64,000 nucleotides of DNA, from the NCBI RefSeq assembly GCF_900090045.1, contig NC_041788.1, positions 1,364,001 to 1,428,000 on the forward strand, written 5' to 3'. The position numbers and the translations under genes are program-made. Shown here piece by piece: positions 1 through 15,200 of this stretch; the first letter of the stretch is position 1; every line of letters begins with the position of its first letter. Source of the stretch: Plasmodium malariae. Taxonomy: Eukaryota; Apicomplexa; Aconoidasida; Haemosporida; Plasmodiidae. Under the pieces are notes generated by a model. That model saw only the letters and a program-made list of their open reading frames with translations. It searched no databases and was not told the origin of the DNA.

Positions 1-357
1 ACTACTTTAACTTAACTACTTTAAAAAAGTGATAATAATTATATAAGAAATTATTAAGTTTAATAAGAGCGCAATTATGCATATATATAATAATATATGT
101 AAAATATTATTAAATAATTTATAACTACTTGTTAATTAAAATCATCGTAACAAATTTTTGTCAAACGTGTTTGGAAAAAATTTTCAATTTTTCAATTTTC
201 CCATTTTTTTACTTTTTTTTGCTTTTCTATTCTTCAAATTTTTGTTATTACGCAAAATTTAAACTAACATGTATTTGTGCACGCGTAATAATATACAGCG
301 TTCTTTTTTTTTTTTTATGGCTTTCGTATAAACATAAATGATAAACCAATCACCCGA
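1..357. other. 3' flank of the giant zinc-module gene, no gene seen
   Basis: AT-rich sequence with T-runs. One open frame (129-341) is just translated poly-T and Phe/Tyr-rich sequence, with no recognisable domain. It is best read as 3' untranslated or intergenic DNA of the minus-strand gene whose stop is at 358. Confidence 0.6.
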
Positions 358-3300
358 TTAGGTGTGTATAATATTATAACAAGAATTGTTATTGCATTCT
401 GGATTTATATAGTTCGTGTAGTTTTCTTGATAATTATCATCACGGTTATTACTGTTAAAATTATTTTCATTAAATGAAGCTTTTTTATATGGTAATTCTT
501 CTTCATTAGAGCTGTTTATTCCATTGATATAATTCGTAGTACTTCCTAGGTAATTTTTGCTATTATCTTCGTTAAAAATAAAATTTTCACTTTTTCTTGT
601 CGTTGTGTGGATATTCGTACAGTTATCACCAACAGGGGTGTACTTATTTTGATCGTGCAAAAATGGGTTGTTTAAGTAGTTATTCGTTATTTGCACATCA
701 TCTAAAATGTTCTTATTATTCATATAATAATCGCAGTACTGACTGTAAATTTGATTATGTTCTACATTTTCAACGATTGGTATGTTTTTATTGAACCATT
801 GGTTAGAGATACCACTACTGCTACTGGTATTGCTACTGTTATTGCTACTGCTATTGCTGCTGTTATTGCTGCTGTTATTGCTACTGCTGTTGCTGCTGTT
901 ATTGCTGTTAATACCAACAATATCATTTTTACCAATTCTTTTTGACGAATTAGTACTGCACTTAATTTGAGAGTCTAAAAAATTTAAAGCATATTTATTC
1001 TCATATTTCACCGGACTGTATATATTATCACTGCAATATTCCTTCATAATTTTTTTTTCGCTAACAGCATCCTCATAATTCTTTAAGTAGTTATTCTGAA
1101 TTACAATATCTTCATGAATGTTCGATTTATGTACTAAGTCATTATTACAGTCTAAATTGTTGGCAGATATAATATTACAATCCATATTGTAGTTAATATA
1201 TTCATGGCAATATGTACATACAGTTATAAAATCATTTATTTTATATTTTCTTTCGTGCATACACACTTTTTCTTCACTATCTGAATTAAAATTATATGCA
1301 GAAATAATTTCATTTAAATCATTTTTGTCTTGACTAATTTCATTCAATTGTGATTTATATAAGGAGGACGAAAGTTCACTCTTTCCTTTTTCATTCATTT
1401 TTTGTATACATAATATATTTTCATATGTGTTATAATCATTACAAAAATTGTTATCTATACATGCTGAGTTGTCATTTTGAGTTTCCGCAAATGATAATAA
1501 TAATTCCTTATAATTTTTCTTACTATCATCTATTTCATTATCTCCTTTTAAATAATTTTCCCCTTCTTCGCATATCCCTGTGTTGATATTGAAACATCGA
1601 TTTTCATTTAAAACAGGGTCTTCCTTATTTGGGTTGTTACAAAAATTATTTGCAATCGTTTTTACATAATTATTAAAGGTTTTTTTTTCAATTGGAGTTG
1701 ATTTATCCGATAATATATGATCGATGATATTTTTAAATTGGTTTGTAAAGTATTCAGACTCATCATTAAAATTACAAAGATTTAACAAGTTCTCGTTCTC
1801 GTAACATGTAATATTGTCACCAGTAATGCAGTTATTATTACTTACATTACCGCTATTATTACTTACATTGCCGCTATTATTGCTGATATTCATATTTATG
1901 TCTTCTTTATATGTAATATGCTCAAATTTTTTTACGCCTATATTTTCCGCAGTAGTGCTGTTACTAAATATTTTATTATCACCGCTAATACCAATACTTT
2001 CGCAATTATCAACATTTTTCAAATTTATATTTTCATTTAAATTATCTACATTTCGGTTCATTTCCATGTGGTACTTTCCCTTTGTACTTAGGTCATCCAT
2101 AAAATTGTAGGTCATGTTAAAATAATCATTACTGCTTATATTGTCCATTAATCTTTTATTCATTATATCCTTGCTCATAAAACTTTTATCCCTTTCTTTT
2201 TTAATATTAATCGGATAGGTAGGCACATCATTTTTCTCCATAAGAGTTGAATTCAAAGTTTCATTTATTTTTTCATTATTAATATTCATATTATTATTTT
2301 TTAATTCATTTTTATCCATCTTGTTTTCTCCTATAATCACTTTAATATTATCATCATTGATCATGTTATTTTCTCCTGGGCTTTTTTCAATAAAATTATT
2401 ATTTTTATTAAACGCATTTTTAACAATGTTATCATAAAATCTGTTTTCGTATAAATCATTTTGGTACAATGCATTTTTATACAAATCATTTTGATACAGT
2501 TCACTTGCATATATATCCCTTGTAAAATCTTCATATGAACATAAGTTGTTCTTATCATATATTTCATTTAGACACAGTTGATTTTGATAATACGCACTTA
2601 CATTCACAGCATTATCATCCAATTTATTCTTACCCATTTGGTTTTTATCAATTGATAATTTTTCCAAAAAGGTTTCAAATAACGTATCATCATTTAAATT
2701 TTCTACAAGTGTATTTATATCATATTCACTTATGTGAATATTTAATTTCTTCAAATAATCCTGTAGAAATTTTTTCTTATCATAACCCAACTTATATGAT
2801 AAAACAGATGCATCATCATCCTCATTATCAGTGAACTGATCAGGTAAAGAATTCGCAGATATGGTACTCATATTGTAACTTACTTCATAATTATTATTAC
2901 TATTAATATGCTGAAAAGTGTTAATATTACTACCGTTATTACTGCCCATAATACTACCATTATTACTGCCGATAATACTGTCGTTATTACTTTCGTTATT
3001 ACTGCCATTATTACTTCCGATAACACTTCCGATAATACTTCCATTATTACTGCCATTATTATTTCCAATTCTGTTGCTATTACTACTATTTACCACACTG
3101 TTATATGCATCATAAAGGTTTGCGTTTGCACTACTATCATTTGTGTAATTATCTTCATTAATATGCGAAAGAACGGGTTGGTTAAAATAATTTTCTTCAA
3201 TATTATTATCACAATAATTATTATTAACATAGCAATTAAAATTATTATAAAATGCTTTACTTAGTTGTTTTCCTGTTTTATTTGCACCATTCGCACTATC

Positions 3301-6300
3301 TTTTATATTATAAAAATCATAGGATACACTTCTGTTAATAGGATATTGCGATAATTTTCCAATATTTCGATTTACACTACCCTGACGATTATTTATGCTA
3401 TCTATAATAACACCACTATTTTCATCCAAAATATTATCATTTGATATTTCTTCATCTGTTTGATGAGTTTTATATCTTTGACCATTACTTGGTTCACTGT
3501 CCTCGTACATTAACGTATATGCAATTGAGCTAGAAGATGTGGTGGTGCCACCAGCAGCAACATTAGCGACTGCAAAACTTTCTGGATTACTCAGTTGTTC
3601 GCTAGAATATACATTATTATTTTTCTTTTGATTACTTTTGTTTTTTTCCAATACTGCCTGCTTCTTTTTCTGATTGTTATCATTCGACATTATATCAAAA
3701 TTTATATCATCCCAATATGGATGGATGTTTCGTTCTATGTTTGTTTTATTATTTTCTTGTTTATATTCGTTAGATCCATAATGTCCAGCTCTTGTAACCA
3801 TATTCTTCCGATTATTTATCATATTATTATATGGACTGTGAATACCACTCTCTTTTTCTGCATTACAGATATAATAATCCGCATTTTTTGTTGAACTACT
3901 TCCAAAAACATTATTTTTAAAATTCAAAAATCGCTTTAAGTTGTCCATACCTTGATTACATAAGTTTTCAATATTGCCATTATTGTTACTGTTACTATTA
4001 CTGTTACTGTTACTGTTACTGTTGCTATTACATTTGTTGAAAATTGTTTCATCACAGACATTTTTTTTGTTCATATCACTTGCATCTTCTGCTTCTATAC
4101 GGAGTAGCATATCACTCGATCTAGTATCAATGGCGCTGGAACTATTGTTATTATTATTATTATTCCCAATATTCTCATTATTATTGCAATTATTATTATT
4201 ATTGTTATTATTGCAATTATTATTATTATTGTTATTGCCGTAATTATTACTACTGTTCATAAAAAGTTTCTTCTGGCTTAGCACACTGCTGTCAATTAAT
4301 TCATTACCAATTTTGGAATCATTACGCTTCATTCGGACACTTGAATTGCTTTCGCCTTTTATACAGCCTTCCGCTTTATTATTAGTTAGCTCTTTTATAA
4401 TTGTATCGTTATGGTTCATTATCATTTCACTCACTGAATAGGATTGGGGATCATTTTTATTATTACTATTGTCACCTCGTTGACTGTTTATATCGGATAA
4501 TGATTCTTCTTCTTCTTCCCCTTCTTCTTCTTCTTCCCCTTCTTCCTCTTCTTCTTCTTCTTCTGATTTAATCTTTTTACGTGCATGAATATTATATTTC
4601 TTTTGTAATAAATCTGGATTTTTTACTAATCTAAGACATAATAATTTTTTGGACCATTCACTCCTAACCCATGTATTTCCTTCTTTAATTAATGTTTTCC
4701 ATCCACATTCACATTTCATTTTAACTTTTGTGCCGTCATTATTTAACCACTGACTCATATACATTTTCTGTTGACAAGAATTGCAAATAATTAATGGTAC
4801 AGGTTTTTTCCATCTTGGACTTCTAACCCAGTTATTGTTTTTCTTTAAATAATTTTTAAAACCACACTTACATAATAATTTAACTTTTGATCCAATATCA
4901 TCAAGCCAAGTATGTACCCACATTTTTGAATGGCATTCATCACATAATATTTGAGGAGCTTTTCTTTGTTTAATATTACCTCTTCTTGACCAAAAGTAAT
5001 TCGTTCGATCATAATTTCTACTTCCACAATCACATATCATTATAATTTTAGTTTTATCTTTATCAAGAAACCTATTCGTTATCAATAATTCTTTACATTT
5101 GGTACAAAATACATAAGGTGCTTTTGGTTTTTGTTCTTCATTTTCTTCATAATAACAATTTATTATTTGTTTCCATTCATCATCTTCTTTGATATATTTA
5201 TAATAACCACATAAACAATAAAATGTTATCTTGCAATAATTTTCTACAACCACATTTTTCTCCACTAATTCTTTATACAAATTGATATCCAAATATTTTT
5301 CGCTTTTCATTTTTTCATATACATATGTCCCTGCTTCCAATTCAAGAGGTACACAATTTCCATGTCTTATATCCTCTGCTCTGTTTTTACATCTCTTACT
5401 GCTATTTTTTTTCTTTGTTATTATTGTTAACTCTTTACATTTTTCTTCCATATCCTTTTCTTTTAATTCATTATATGTGTCCATATCATTATTTCTTGCT
5501 TTTATGAGATCCATAAATTCATGTCTTTTACTTATTTGTATTTTATACGAATAGAGGCAACTAGAACATATCAAATTTTTTTTTTTTTTTTTAAAAAGAA
5601 TTGCTAAATTATCATTAAATGTTTCATCTTCAATAGATGGCAAATTAATATCGTCAATAGGTGAGAGTGTATCAATCCCATTATATATTTCTTTGTTTCT
5701 TTTATAATAATCTTCTAAGCAAATTTTTATTCGTAACTTTTTTTCCAGTGTTGTTTCTCCTTTATTTTTCTGGGCTTTATATAATTTCACATTCCTCTTC
5801 TGTTTCCTTTTTGGTTTCAAATCCTTATCGCTTTTATTATGTTGATTTTCCGCACAATTATCATGTAATAACTTATTGTTTCCCTCTTCTATAGCACTAC
5901 CACCGTTTGTATTTTCTACTGTGCTATTGTCTGAAGCACTACTTTTTACAGTACCACTATCCACAGTACTATATCCTACAGCACTATTACTCACAGTACT
6001 AGTCTCTGTAACAGCGTTTTTATTAGCCTCTGCTACGCTCGTACTTACATTCTTTTCTTTTTCTAAATCATCCTTTTTATTAAATCCTGCAGCATTATTT
6101 GTACCATTTGATACATTATTTTCCAAGTCATAAGATAATGGCTCATGCTTATATGTAGTCCTACTTAAGTCTACATTATTTTCATTAATCCACCTTCCTG
6201 CCATTTCTTGCTTAACGGACACCAGTTCGTTTCCTCTATTTAGTTCCTCTTCATCATTATGGTGAAATACCATCGCTTCACCATTTTTCTGCATAATATC

Positions 6301-8753
6301 TGAATTGCAGTAGTTCACATGAAAATTATTATTACTGTTACTAGTGCTATTATTAATCCTACTACTTTCACCGTTATTCCTATTTTTCTTCAAGGTATTA
6401 TTGCCTTTATTTTTGCCTTTATTACTTCTTCCTTTTTTAACTGCCTCATTAATTGTTTCATCATCATATATATAATCATCATCTTTTCTACATTTTTCTT
6501 TTCTATCTCTTAATTTTCTTCTTGAGTTTAATCTTTTTCCTGCGGGTTCATTATTTACTTCATCTTTTATTTTGGTCTTTTCTTGAGAATTCTCGCTCAA
6601 TTCATGACTAACAAATTCCTCAAGTGAACGGGAAGACTCCGTTATGCCATTATTAACTCCACTTATACTGCCACTACCTGCGCTAATATTATTATTATCA
6701 TTGTTGGTATTAGTAACGTTGCTGTTTTCATTTTTCACACCGAACATACTTATATCCATACCACTGTTTAATTGAGAGCATGAAAATTCATTCTTTTTAA
6801 GTGTATCATTATAACCGGCACAAGATTCACTATTCATACGTTTACTAGGATTACAAGCATAACTATCTGTGGTACATTCACCTTGGTCTGAGTAAGTTTT
6901 TTCATTTTTTATAGGAACTACATTACTAGAATAAATATTACTAGCATAATTATTATCATTAATTGTACTAATATTATATATTCCTCCTGTATTTTTATTT
7001 AACGGCATAGTGCATTTGCCCGAACCATTACCAAACATGCTACCTACAGTACTAGTATTATTATTATTACTGTTACTATTTTCCACTTGATGGTTGTAAT
7101 CTTCCTTTGAATTATTATTTGACCTATCATCATTACTTGTCCACTCATTTGATATATATTCATTTTTTGTAACATTTATTGTGCAATTTATATTTTTTTC
7201 TGCATCTAATATACCATCATTGTTCAAATACTGTGGGCAGTAATTAAGAGTATAATGTGTTTCATTTTTTTCATTGTTTTTGCTATAAGCACAATATGAA
7301 TTAAAATCATTATTATTTATCACGTTAATGTAAGAATTACTGTTGTTGTTTTCCTCTTTGTTAGTTGAAATGGATGTATGCATGTCCTTGTTTTCCGTAA
7401 TAATTCCTTTTGCACTTTGGTTACTATCAATATTATTGAAACATTCTTGATATATAAATGCATCATCACTCAAAAAATTTTGAACTCCCGTATTTTCGCT
7501 TTTATCCAAGGAAATGTTTTTCCAGTTTTCCTTCTCTTCAACTTTTACTCGGTCATATTTCACGATCGCCTTATTAGTATTATTATTATTACTATTATTA
7601 CTAGAAGCAGTAGTAGTGGAAGTAGAAGCCGTAGCAGTATTATTCTCCATGCACGTTTGAGGATCATCATTTTCCGAGTTTATCAATCTTTTAAGCTTTC
7701 TTTTTCGCCTTAACGATTTTCTCATTTTTAAAATTTTCTTATTTTTTTTTTCAAAGTATAAAACAGTTTTATATAATTCATCACTCTCATTTATAGTAGT
7801 AAATTCTGATTTATTATTTAGAATCATTTTTCTAAATTCCTTTTTCTTTAGCTTCATTTCTTCTATTTCTGTGTCATACTCATCTATATTAGTAGTACTG
7901 CACTTCTTCCTGTTATTCTTTAAATTTAAAATATTCTTATAATCACCCTTTTCTTTATTCATGTTATTCGGTAAATGTATTCTCGATGATATACAGCGCT
8001 TTTTATTAGCTTTGCTATTCCTATAATGATCATTACTATTATTCTCTTTTTTCATAATCATATTATATTCCCCATTATTGCGCAAACCCTTACTATTACA
8101 GTTACTATTAGTACTACTATTACAGTTACTATTAGTACTACTATTACAGTTACTATTAGTACTACTATTACTATTACTACTACTATTAGCATTATTATTA
8201 GTATTAATATTTATATTTTCTTCATATTTACTTATATTGGCTATAGGTGGAGGTTTATTAGTACCATTTTCATTTTCACGATGTACGAAATTTTTGTTAT
8301 AATAATTTGCAATATCATACGGTTTATTCGGATCACACAAATTTTCTATCATATTATTTTCTACAAAATTTACATTTTTTAAATCCAAAGATATATTATA
8401 TGATTCATTTGAAAAATTATCTATATTATTACTTGTATTCTCACTATTTTTTACATTTTGCAAAGAATAAATATAATTACCTTTTAATCTATTTTTTATT
8501 TCCTCTAATGCTTGTTCTTCATATATATTATTACTATTTATGCTTTCCTCATTTAGTTCACCTTTTGGAATCATAAGTGTATTATAATTTGTGTGAACGA
8601 ACACATTTTCTTTATTTAATGCTTTGCTTAAATTTTTTATCTTTTCCATCATATTAACATTCCTATTATTAATAATACTAGTATCATTATTACTACTACT
8701 ATCATTATCATTATTATTATTACTACTATCATTATCATTATTATTATTACTAC

Positions 8754-8786
<33 letters not shown>

Positions 8787-10764
8787 TATCACTACTAACA
8801 TTATTATTATTATTATCACTACTATCATTATTATTATTTTTATCACTACTATCAATATTATTATAACTAACACCGTTATTATTATTACCACTAACATTAT
8901 TATTGTTCCTACTATCATTATTATTGTTCCTACTATCATTATTATTGTTCCTACTATCATTATTATCAATATTAATATCATTATTAATCCTGTCACTTGG
9001 AATATAGTTCCTATTTTCTAAGTGTACAAGACTAAATCCTTTTATTTCATTTGTATAATTGTCCTCTTTAGTAGCATTTTCATTGCTAATCTTCTCTTGG
9101 TATAATATACTTCTATTTATATCTTTACTAAATAATGCATTATTCCCTAATTCGCTCCGTTTTAAAGAATACAAATCCTCATTACGTGATTTACTTTCTA
9201 TTATATTGAAATATGAGCCTCCCGTGTAATCAACAAATTTATTATAATTGTTCACCCTGCCCATGTTGTTTACACTGTTCATACTGTTTATAAGATGCAT
9301 GCCAACACTGTTATCCATTCCGCTACTGTTATTCATGTTAGTGCCAATAATAACGCCACTATTGTTATGAATATCATTCTGAATGTCCATGTTATTTGAA
9401 TTTTTTGTATCCACCTCACTTTCATTACCATTGTTATATAGCACTGTTTTATTAAAGTAATTCATATCCAATAAAATGGAATCATTCATATGTTTTTCTT
9501 CTAAATGTTTTCCCAAAATATTTATGTGGTTCTCTTTACTGTCATTACTAAAATTATTTATTTCATTAATGTCTTTCTTTTCATTTATATTAATTAATTT
9601 ATTTGGTTCACTTAATTCTTTTATATTGCTAAATTTATTTACATCCATTTTATTGGTGCTTACCTCATTTATTTTTCCCATTTCATAATTAATAGTATCG
9701 TCTTCTATGTTTACGTCATAATTCTGATTATTATTACCCGGCGTTAAATTGCTATTCTTAACATCTTCCTTTCTATTGTCTATATTCAATATATAATTAT
9801 TCAAAACATTTTCATTTATTTCGCTTCTGTTATAATAACGCATAATTTCATATTTTATTATATCCTTTTCATCTAAACGTTTACTATTACATGTATACTG
9901 AGAAATGTTATCGTTTTGTTTTTCAATTACTATGTTATTGCTTAAATTATACGATATATTCCTATTTTCATCATTTACGGAAACATGATTATTACTGTGA
10001 TTGTTACTAATACTCATACACATACTAGTACTATTCATATTTCTGTTATTGTTGTTGTCACTGTTACTGCTACTGCTACTATTATTATTAATAAAATTAT
10101 AATGGATGTTCCTTTCTGTGTACTCTATATCGTTCCCCAGTACATCGGCATTATTATTATTGTTATTACCTCTATTATTACTATTATTCGCCTCTTCATA
10201 AGTTACACAACTGGACACATTAATCAGATTATCATCATTATCTTCCAATTTTATTGTTCTCTTACTGTCACTTACATCAGAATATTCCGTATTTTGCACA
10301 TTTGGATAATTATACTTCAGACTTCCATTTATTTCCTTTGATAAATTGTAATTTGTTAGGTTGTTCTTATCTTTTAATTCAGGAAGTTGACGTAAATGCA
10401 TATTCGTATCATCAGCTATATTTGAATTTTTAGAATTTTCTACTGGTAATTCTTCGATATCATTATAGTCTACTTTAATGGGTATATTAATATCACCTGT
10501 GTTACATTCATCTTTTAGTTCTAATTTCTCAAAAGTTCTGTTTAATTTTAATATACAATTTTTGCCATTTAATATTTCGCTATTATTATTACAAGCATCC
10601 GACAAGTCTGAATTAGAATTATAAGTTATATAATTATTTTCTAATACATCTATTCTATTATTATATATTTTACTTTTATTATTTGTCTTAAAATTTAATT
10701 TTGAGCCTTCAAAATTTTTTCTAAGTAAAGAATACACATTTATTTCCTTTTCTCCTGTATCCAT
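358..10764 (-). CDS. Giant Asn-rich protein with four zinc-ribbon-like modules (3,468 aa)
   Basis: This is one uninterrupted frame with ATG at 10764 and TAA at 358. I do not recognise it as a named family. Most of it is low-complexity Asn, Ser and Asp sequence. The structured core is about residues 1733-2035. It holds four units of the form C-x2-C, a spacer of about 20, then C-x-C-G followed by a Trp. The pairs read CSSC with CLCG, CTKC with CDCG, CDEC with CKCG and CNSC with CECGW. In the first unit the two halves are separated by a lysine-rich insertion of roughly 130 residues. Just downstream is a Glu-rich block, and several Lys/Arg clusters look like nuclear signals. A second Cys/His cluster lies near residues 3168-3187 (CMH then CTYCH). 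The pattern suggests metal binding and possibly a nuclear or nucleic-acid role, but that is inference. The length is certain only if there are no unseen introns. Confidence 0.9.
2935..3065 (-). repeat. In-frame Gly-Ser-Asn-Asn repeat
   Basis: Short degenerate repeats within the giant gene encode GSNNGS, IIGS and ESNNDS units. The unit is a multiple of three, so the frame is kept. This is typical Plasmodium low-complexity expansion. Confidence 0.7.
8097..8170 (-). repeat. 24-bp in-frame tandem repeat (SSTNSNCN)
   Basis: Three near-identical 24-bp copies encode an eight-residue Ser-Thr-Asn-Cys unit inside the giant gene. The copies are close to exact, so the array is probably young and length-polymorphic. 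Confidence 0.75.
8680..8985 (-). repeat. Asn/Asp/Ser microsatellite-like coding repeats
   Basis: This holds two in-frame arrays: three copies of a 21-bp unit encoding NDSRNNN (about 8902-8965) and several NNNNDNDSS units (about 8690-8780). Both are in the N-terminal half of the giant protein and keep the reading frame. Confidence 0.75.
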
Positions 10765-10905
10765 AGCTTTATATATTTATTAATTTTTTTTTTTTTTTTC
10801 TTCAGATCTTAGTATTCCTTAGATCACTTCTATGTGTTGATCTGGTCGAAAAAAAAAACTTATGAGAATTCAAACTTATTGTATTGTGTATTTTGTATTT
10901 CCCCC

Positions 10906-11053
<148 letters not shown>

Positions 11054-12154
11054 GGTGTTTACTGGTTTTCCCCTTATTGGTTTTTTCTTCTGGTTTGTTC
11101 TTTTTACTTCTTAAAAGTAAATATATTTTTTTTCTTCTCCTTTGTATTGCTCAGTACTTTTCTTTTCTTTCTCATAAATTTTATATCAATTCATATTACC
11201 GCATTTCATACGTGCAATAAATTTAAAAGAAAAAGAAGTAAAATTAATTTTTCTATATCAAAGTAAAGGTAAATACTGAGGACTCATTTGTATATAAAAT
11301 GCAATAAAAAAAAAAAAAAAAAAAAAATAGTAAATGAAGAAACTACTTTTTCAATGTATAATATATAAAAAATGCTATACTTTTCCTTTAACAATCTTCA
11401 TTCAGTTGAGAATTATATATATTGTATATAACCCCTGAGGTTATTCAAATTATACTCAACTGATAAGTGCAAATCAAAAATATAAAAAAGTTGTATGTTA
11501 TTTGTGATATATATATATATATGTATATAATACGTACATATAGGCAAACATGCATATATGAATAAGTATTAATAAAGTATGCTACCTCTTCCTGTGCATA
11601 AAATTTACATATATAAAAAGGAATATACATTAAAAATTACTTATTAACAGTATATATAAATACAAAGCAGATATAAAATTTATAAACATATGCACAGTTG
11701 TGAATATATATACATTTAAAATAGTAGAGAGGAATTATATTTATGTATTTCAATAATGTATTTTTACATGTATAATGAACTTTAAAATAACAACAGAAAA
11801 AATTAATATATTTAGATATAATACTAAAAAGCACGTTAAAATTAAAAACATGTTAAGACATATTGTACTTCTGCGTACATACGAACATTTATCACGTATA
11901 TACATTTATATATATATATACCTATACATACATAATATTTATAAAAGAGAACAAAATTTAAAACAGAATTGCATTTCTTGTATTATTTCTCTCTAAAAGA
12001 ATTACTACTCATACACATTTAAAATACATAAAAATAATTATATATAGTTAATTAAAATGTAAATTAAAGAGAGAATATAATAATGTAAAATAAATATATG
12101 CTGTTAATATATGTAACCAACTGTGTGAAAAAAGGATAACGTTTTAATAAAAAA

Positions 12155-12218
12155 CATGTATGTATGTATGTATGTATGTATGTATGTATGTATGTATGTA
12201 TATATATATATATATATA
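12155..12218. repeat. (ATGT)n followed by (TA)n microsatellite
   Basis: About eleven copies of a TATG/ATGT tetranucleotide run directly into a (TA)n tract. No gene is associated with it. Confidence 0.9.
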
Positions 12219-15200
12219 AATATATAAATTTTATTTTCTTATCACCTACAACTACTTTATAATATTATAATTCAAAATACAAAGATTTATAATAAAATTG
12301 AAATATAAAAATGTTCAGTTTTTTTTTGCAACAACATTCTTATTTAGGTACACAATTTCTCTTGAATTTTTTTTTTTTTACCTATTAATTTTACCTAAAA
12401 AAATACTTATTTTTTTATGTGGTTATTTATGCGCATTTTAATGTATTATGTATACTCATATTAAGTATACATATAAAAAAAAAAATATATAAATACTTTT
12501 AAATATACCATATATATGTAGTAAATAACTTAAATTAAACACACTTCAATATGAAACAATTGAACTATATAGTATGGTATCTTAAATGTAAGTAGAATGT
12601 TAAAAATAATTAAATTTATGCATTCATAGAATAAAATTTATAAAAAAGAAAAAAAAAATTGGTACAGAAAGCTCACATAAATACCAATAATCTTTCTAAA
12701 AAAATTATTATAAAATTAAAACATGAGTTTTGTTCACTAATGTGTAACTGGCATGAATAACTATTAAAGTATGTAGTTAACTAGTTGTATATACATAGAC
12801 ATGAATGTGTAGGTTTATGTGTACGTATATATATATATAATATATTAATATTTATTGTTATCTTTATTATCATCTAAATTTTTTTTATATAAATTTTTCT
12901 GGATTCTATTAAAAATGAAGTAAAAAATATATGTGCATAGAATATAAAAATTAATGGGTATATTTTATATACATATAAAAGTGTATAGGTACATTTCATG
13001 CGTATACTTCATAATCATATTTTTACATGTATGTTTATAGGCACACTTAATAAGAATGTTTTGCAAGAACAACTTTAAAGGTATATTTTAAGCATATATA
13101 TTATATATACATCTGGTGTTTATATCTAATCATCTATGTATATATAAGGAATATATATTTAAATAATGTAGTTCAATTGTTACTTTTAGTACTGTATGTA
13201 ATTATATATATAAATGTTTCAACAACTTCAAGATTATTTTTTATAAATGTTTTATAATAAATTTTTATATTTTTTATTTAAAAACATTATTTCTTGAATA
13301 ACTATAATAAACATTTAAATATGCAAATTATTAGAAAAATAAATTCACGTACTTATAAAAAAATATTTTTAATACGTATAATATATATATACATACAACA
13401 TAAGATATACGTTTTAGTTTTTTTTCATCCTTAATTTTGTAACACATTTATTATTTAATGTAAATATATTTTTTGGATTATATTTCTATAAAAAAGAACG
13501 TAATTTTCGAAAATATTAAATATTGTTATTACATTAAAAAAAATATGAACAAGATTCTTTTTAAGATACCAATGTTATAATTAAAAATTATTCAAAATTT
13601 TTTTTAAAATTTGAAAAAATAAATGAAAATTTGTTTAAATTTTGAAGAGATAAAAAAAAAAAAATCTAAACTATATATTATATACATATATGTAAATATA
13701 CATTTATTTATGTGGGCACATAGTAAAACAAGAATAGTGAAAACATGCATTACTATAAGTCGTGTGCACATAATTGTATCTTTGCTAGCTCGTTTATTCT
13801 ATTTTAATAGGTTAATAAAAATATATATAGTTTTATTATCAATGTTGGAATGATAGAAATAAAAAAAAATAATAAATTTTTTTGAAAAATCATAGGGTAC
13901 GGTAAAATATATACAAAATAACCTACGAAGATAAATTAAAAATATGAATTATTGAGGTCAAAACGACAAAAATAATTAAGTTTACCAAATATTTTTATGT
14001 ATATTATTCACCTCTAAGATAAGAGTATCATGTTATAATTATTAGAAAACGATACTTTATATATATATGTAGAAATCAAAAGTGAAGGTAAACATTCAAG
14101 GTACTAAGTAAAATAAACACTCGGGGTTTACAAGTGTTTGTATAATATATATATATATATATATATATATGCGTGTATATAAAATGAAATAGGTTTATAA
14201 TTAATATTTTCTGTAAATCTTAAAAGATTACAATGAATTTTATGTATATGATATAAAACATATGTATATTGTTTATATATATATAATTCAAGAACATCAT
14301 TAAAAAAATCTATAGATGATTAACATAGTATACCAATTGTAGAATTAACTTTTTTTTTTCAAATGATGCTACGAATTTTAAATATTAAACACATTATCCT
14401 ATTGAAAGTGCTATATGAATAGAGTATTTTCTGTATTGTTATATTTTTATTTATTATAATTAAAATTACTATTAACTACTTTTCATTAAGAGATCCACAG
14501 CCTTATAATTTTCTAGTAAATTACACATTATGTAATTAATTATCATAGAATGAAGCACATAATCCTCTTTTTTTATGTAGTTTTTTTATTTGTTTTTTTT
14601 GTTACCCATACACACATATATATATGTGTTCAACATAACTTACTACCTAAATGATTTGAAAATTTGTCTCACATGTATTGCCTCTTTAATATTATAGAGA
14701 AAAAACTTTACGTAGTATATTTTTATGGTTCTAACAAATATATTTTTCACGGTAAGATAGTTTGACAGATTCAAACAGTTTCTTTTTCAAAAATGTAACA
14801 TCATAATTAATATTTACCTTGCAATTAACTATTTATTCATCTATTATTTTGTTTGTTTATAATTTTACTATTCATATTAGACGAATTCCTTTTTCCGGGG
14901 CATTAATCTTTTTCAAGAAAAATAAAATAAATACTACTAAAAATATAATGGCCTATAAATTTATGAATTATAATACGACAGTGCATTACTTAAGACGTAG
15001 AATAGGATACATGTACATAAATAAATGTACCTGAATAAGAGCATGTATATACGTTTGTGTATACATAGTAAGTACCCGTTCAGGAATTTCATTCAAGAAA
15101 ATGATAGCTGTACAGATGTTATAATAAGTATAGGTGCGAAAATTTTAAAATAAAAATAAAATAGCATATTAGTGTGTACCCCTTATTTGAAGATTATATT

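Noticed and set aside
8624..8996. Leu-, Ile- or Val-rich open frames on both strands
   Set aside because: They are other-frame readings of Asn/Asp codon repeats in the giant gene (AAT/GAT read as ATT, TTA and so on).
13623..15034. Small frames at 13623-13853 and 14819-15034 as possible genes
   Set aside because: No conserved motif, high Ile/Tyr/Lys/Asn from AT-rich DNA, no supporting splice structure.
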